Below, in pieces: positions 62,649 through 64,000 of a stretch of 64,000 nucleotides of DNA. This DNA is from Caulobacter sp. (GTDB taxonomy: Bacteria; Pseudomonadota; Alphaproteobacteria; Caulobacterales; Caulobacteraceae): assembly GCA_030680355.1 (NCBI GenBank), contig JAUXVF010000028.1:186001-250000 (forward strand). The letters run 5' to 3'. A program made the position numbers and the translations under genes. The notes under the pieces are model-generated. The model was not told the DNA's origin. It saw only the letters and a list, made by a program, of their open reading frames with translations, and ran no database searches. The first letter of the stretch is position 1, and every line of letters begins with the position of its first letter.

Positions 62649-63052
62649 GCGGCCAGAACCTCCTGCGCGCTCTTCGGCGGCCAGGGACTGACGCCGCTCA
62701 CCGTCAGACGGGCCATCGGCGCGGCGGGGTCTCGGAGCTTCAGCAACACCTTGCCGCGTTTCACCGGCGCCGCCAGGGCCGAGACCCAGGGCATGGACCG
62801 CGCCACCCACGAATCGCCGAGCCGGTAGACCACCAGGGCGTCCTCGCCAGCCCGCGCCACCGCGCCGCCGCCGTCTCCGGCGACCCACAGCTGATCTGGG
62901 GAAAGGTCAGGAAATTCCTCGGCGATCAGCAGGCGGGCGCCGGCTTCATCAAGCGGCGTCATGGGCCGGGCGATCCGCGCCAGCCATGCGATGGCCACCA
63001 TGATGGCCACGGCCAAGGCCGATCCAGCGAGTTTTAGTATGGTCTCGTTCAC
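62645..63052 (-). CDS. Small membrane-anchored protein coupled to the sterol desaturase gene, GTG start
   Basis: A 135-residue protein: one N-terminal helix (LAGSALAVAIMVAIAWLARI), then a soluble domain with AGARLLIAEEFPDLSPDQLW, DALVVYRLGDSWVARSMPWV and LRDPAAPMARLTVSGVSPWP. GTG 63052 was chosen because it opens onto the TM segment, with GGAGAAGG upstream; longer reads cross a terminator. It overlaps the desaturase by ATGA and may be its partner. Function unknown. Confidence 0.75.
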   Translation of the reverse strand: MNETILKLAGSALAVAIMVAIAWLARIARPMTPLDEAGARLLIAEEFPDLSPDQLWVAGDGGGAVARAGEDALVVYRLGDSWVARSMPWVSALAAPVKRGKVLLKLRDPAAPMARLTVSGVSPWPPKSAQEVLAA

Positions 63053-63106
63053 GACGTCGCCTTCTCCCCCGGGCGGGGAGTGTCCCCGGCGGCGGCGGCG
63101 CGTCAA

Positions 63107-63138
63107 CCAAAAAGACCCCTCCAGTGACGGAGGGGTCT
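63107..63138 (-). terminator. Intrinsic terminator after outer-membrane barrel gene
   Basis: A 10-bp perfect stem (AGACCCCTCC with GGAGGGGTCT), 6-base loop, then a run of T on the minus strand, 30 bases after the barrel gene stop. It separates this gene from the downstream small membrane protein and sterol desaturase genes. Confidence 0.92.
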
Positions 63139-63167
63139 CGCAGGAATCGCCGTGTATGGCGGAAAGA

Positions 63168-63677
63168 TCAGAAGCGACGGACGTAGGCGACCGAGAAGGA
63201 ATCGGTGCCGCCGTAGTCTGTCCAGTCAGCGCGGACACCGTCCTTGGCCGTGAAGAAGGCCTTCATGCCGATGCCGACAGCCGAGTCGCTGCCGGTGTCG
63301 GAGACGCTGGCGCCGCCGCTCGAACCCTTGACCTCGAACGTGGCGTAACCGGCGCGCATATAGATATCGACGCGATCACTGACCGGCCAGTTGAGCACAA
63401 CGTAGGCGGCGGCCAGGGAGTTCATGTCGATATCGACGGGGGTGCCACCGACATCCACGGTATCCCCGGCGACACCGAAGCCGAGCTCGCCTTCAAGCCC
63501 AAAGTTGGGCGTGAGAAGCACGCCGGCGCGGCCCTGAACAACGCCAAGATTCACGTCCAGTTCGTCAACGCTGAAGTTGGTGTAGCCGATGTCCGCGTAC
63601 CAGTTGGATTCGGCATGAGCGAGGGCCGGGCTGGCCAACACGGCAATCGCCGCAACCGCAATCATGAGCTTCTTCAT
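63168..63677 (-). CDS. Small outer-membrane beta-barrel protein
   Basis: A 169-residue protein with signal peptide MKKLMIAVAAIAVLASPALA and an 8-strand-type barrel (WYADIGYTNFS, GLEGELGFGVAG, DIYMRAGYATFEVKG), ending with SFSVAYVRRF, the aromatic C-terminus recognised by BAM. GGAGG precedes the ATG. The C-terminal third (FFTAKDGVRADWTDY) closely matches the partial gene upstream (YFTAKDGVRVDWTRH). Ligand or role unknown. Confidence 0.88.
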   Translation of the reverse strand: MKKLMIAVAAIAVLASPALAHAESNWYADIGYTNFSVDELDVNLGVVQGRAGVLLTPNFGLEGELGFGVAGDTVDVGGTPVDIDMNSLAAAYVVLNWPVSDRVDIYMRAGYATFEVKGSSGGASVSDTGSDSAVGIGMKAFFTAKDGVRADWTDYGGTDSFSVAYVRRF

Positions 63678-63753
63678 TTAGATGCCTCCCCTGCGCGGGC
63701 CCCGGTGGCTCGCCATACGGGTATTAAGCACCGCTCAACCCTGCCATACACAA

Positions 63754-63785
63754 GAAAAATCCCCCTCCGCAACCGGAGAGGGATT
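63754..63785 (-). terminator. Intrinsic terminator after the partial barrel gene
   Basis: A 12-bp stem (AATCCCTCTCCG with CGGAGGGGGATT, one T-G pair), 4-base loop and TTTTTC on the minus strand, 30 bases after the stop of the upstream barrel gene. Each of the two barrel genes therefore has its own terminator. Confidence 0.9.
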
Positions 63786-63814
63786 CTCGTGGCGCACAGG
63801 CCACAGTCCTGGGT

Positions 63815-64000
63815 CTAGAACTTGCGCGTATAGGCAACGGCCAGGACATCGGCCTGTCCGCTCTTGTCCAGATCATGCCGCGTCCAGTCGACACGCACGC
63901 CGTCCTTGGCCGTGAAGTAGTACTGGCCGCCGACGCCCCAGGCGAAACCATCATCACTGCCCGAGAAGGTCGTTCCGCCGGCCGAAGCGTCGAAGTCGGT
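63815..64000 (-). CDS. Outer-membrane beta-barrel protein, paralogue (partial, 5' end outside window)
   Basis: The last 61 codons of a gene entering from the right edge. The visible part reads DGFAWGVGGQYYFTAKDGVR, VDWTRHDLDKSGQADVLAVA and ends YTRKF with a terminal Phe. It aligns with the C-terminus of the complete barrel protein just downstream, so the two are tandem paralogues. The rest is outside the window. Confidence 0.85.
   Translation of the reverse strand, partial: TDFDASAGGTTFSGSDDGFAWGVGGQYYFTAKDGVRVDWTRHDLDKSGQADVLAVAYTRKF

Noticed and set aside
63723..63738. TTAA-N7-TCAA upstream of the outer-membrane barrel gene as a CtrA box.
   Set aside because: One mismatch in the eight core bases of a degenerate motif; too weak without conservation data.

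Overview
The window is a GC-rich, gene-dense alphaproteobacterial chromosome segment. It most likely comes from the Caulobacteraceae (Caulobacter, Phenylobacterium or a relative). The main reason is the flagellin locus at 46.8-56.6 kb: flbT and flaF, three short flagellins of about 276 residues, a FlaG-like protein, a FlmH-type acetyltransferase, a FlaEY-like protein and the TPR-glycosyltransferase FlmG. This matches the alpha-flagellin cluster of Caulobacter. Alphaproteobacterial regulatory sites agree with this: GTTC-N7-GTTC (LexA) upstream of ssb, TTAA-N7-TTAA (CtrA) between flbT and flmG, and sigma-54 promoters on two flagellin genes. The genus cannot be fixed from the sequence alone. There is no rRNA, CRISPR array, insertion sequence, prophage or plasmid module, and no gap between genes exceeds about 260 bases.

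Layout. 1-1.9 kb: a YfgM-like protein and the start of a BamB-like lipoprotein. 1.95-2.8 kb: panB, apparently with a CTG start. 2.8-5.5 kb: two consecutive three-gene modules, each with a small membrane protein, an ECF sigma factor and a membrane-anchored putative anti-sigma factor. 5.6-15 kb: a ClC transporter, an ArsC/Spx-like protein, DUF3237 and DUF6880 proteins, guaA, an RsmB-type methyltransferase, a MAPEG protein, guaB and a CPBP protease. 15-18.4 kb: rlmE and ppx/gppA, divergent from hspQ and phhA. 19.3-24.3 kb: an arginine succinyltransferase (AST) operon made of an M20 hydrolase, astA, astD and astB, all joined by 4-base overlaps. 24.5-30.5 kb: tamA-tamB. 30.7-31.9 kb: an isolated cysA and tRNA-Lys. 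32-35 kb: queA-tgt for queuosine and two lipoproteins. 35.6-43.3 kb: an endonuclease/phosphatase-family protein, an HD protein, three cyclophilins in a row, coaD, gyrA and sodC. 43.3-45.5 kb: a membrane protein, an SDR-type epimerase and ssb. 45.7-56.6 kb: two small Cys-containing envelope proteins, then the flagellin locus. 56.6-64 kb: two micro-proteins sharing a FPASDP motif, MoxR, stress and HD genes around an FNR-type box, a NadQ-like regulator, a sterol desaturase-family enzyme, and two paralogous outer-membrane barrels, the second cut by the window end.

How the genes work together. The flagellin region looks like one regulated unit for filament production. FlmH would finish a pseudaminic-type sugar and FlmG would attach it to flagellins. 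FlaF and FlbT would control flagellin output after transcription. Two flagellin mRNAs are predicted to begin, right at +1, with two adjacent hairpins with A-rich loops; this is the most striking unexplained structure here. Other points for follow-up are a 12-bp hairpin that occludes the ribosome binding site of a micro-protein, a Tgt lacking two of four zinc ligands, a GyrA with both main quinolone-contact residues replaced, and the duplicated sigma/anti-sigma modules. Gene ends come from reading the sequence; start codons were chosen by ribosome binding sites, overlaps and remembered family N-termini, and non-ATG starts are flagged. No database search was run.
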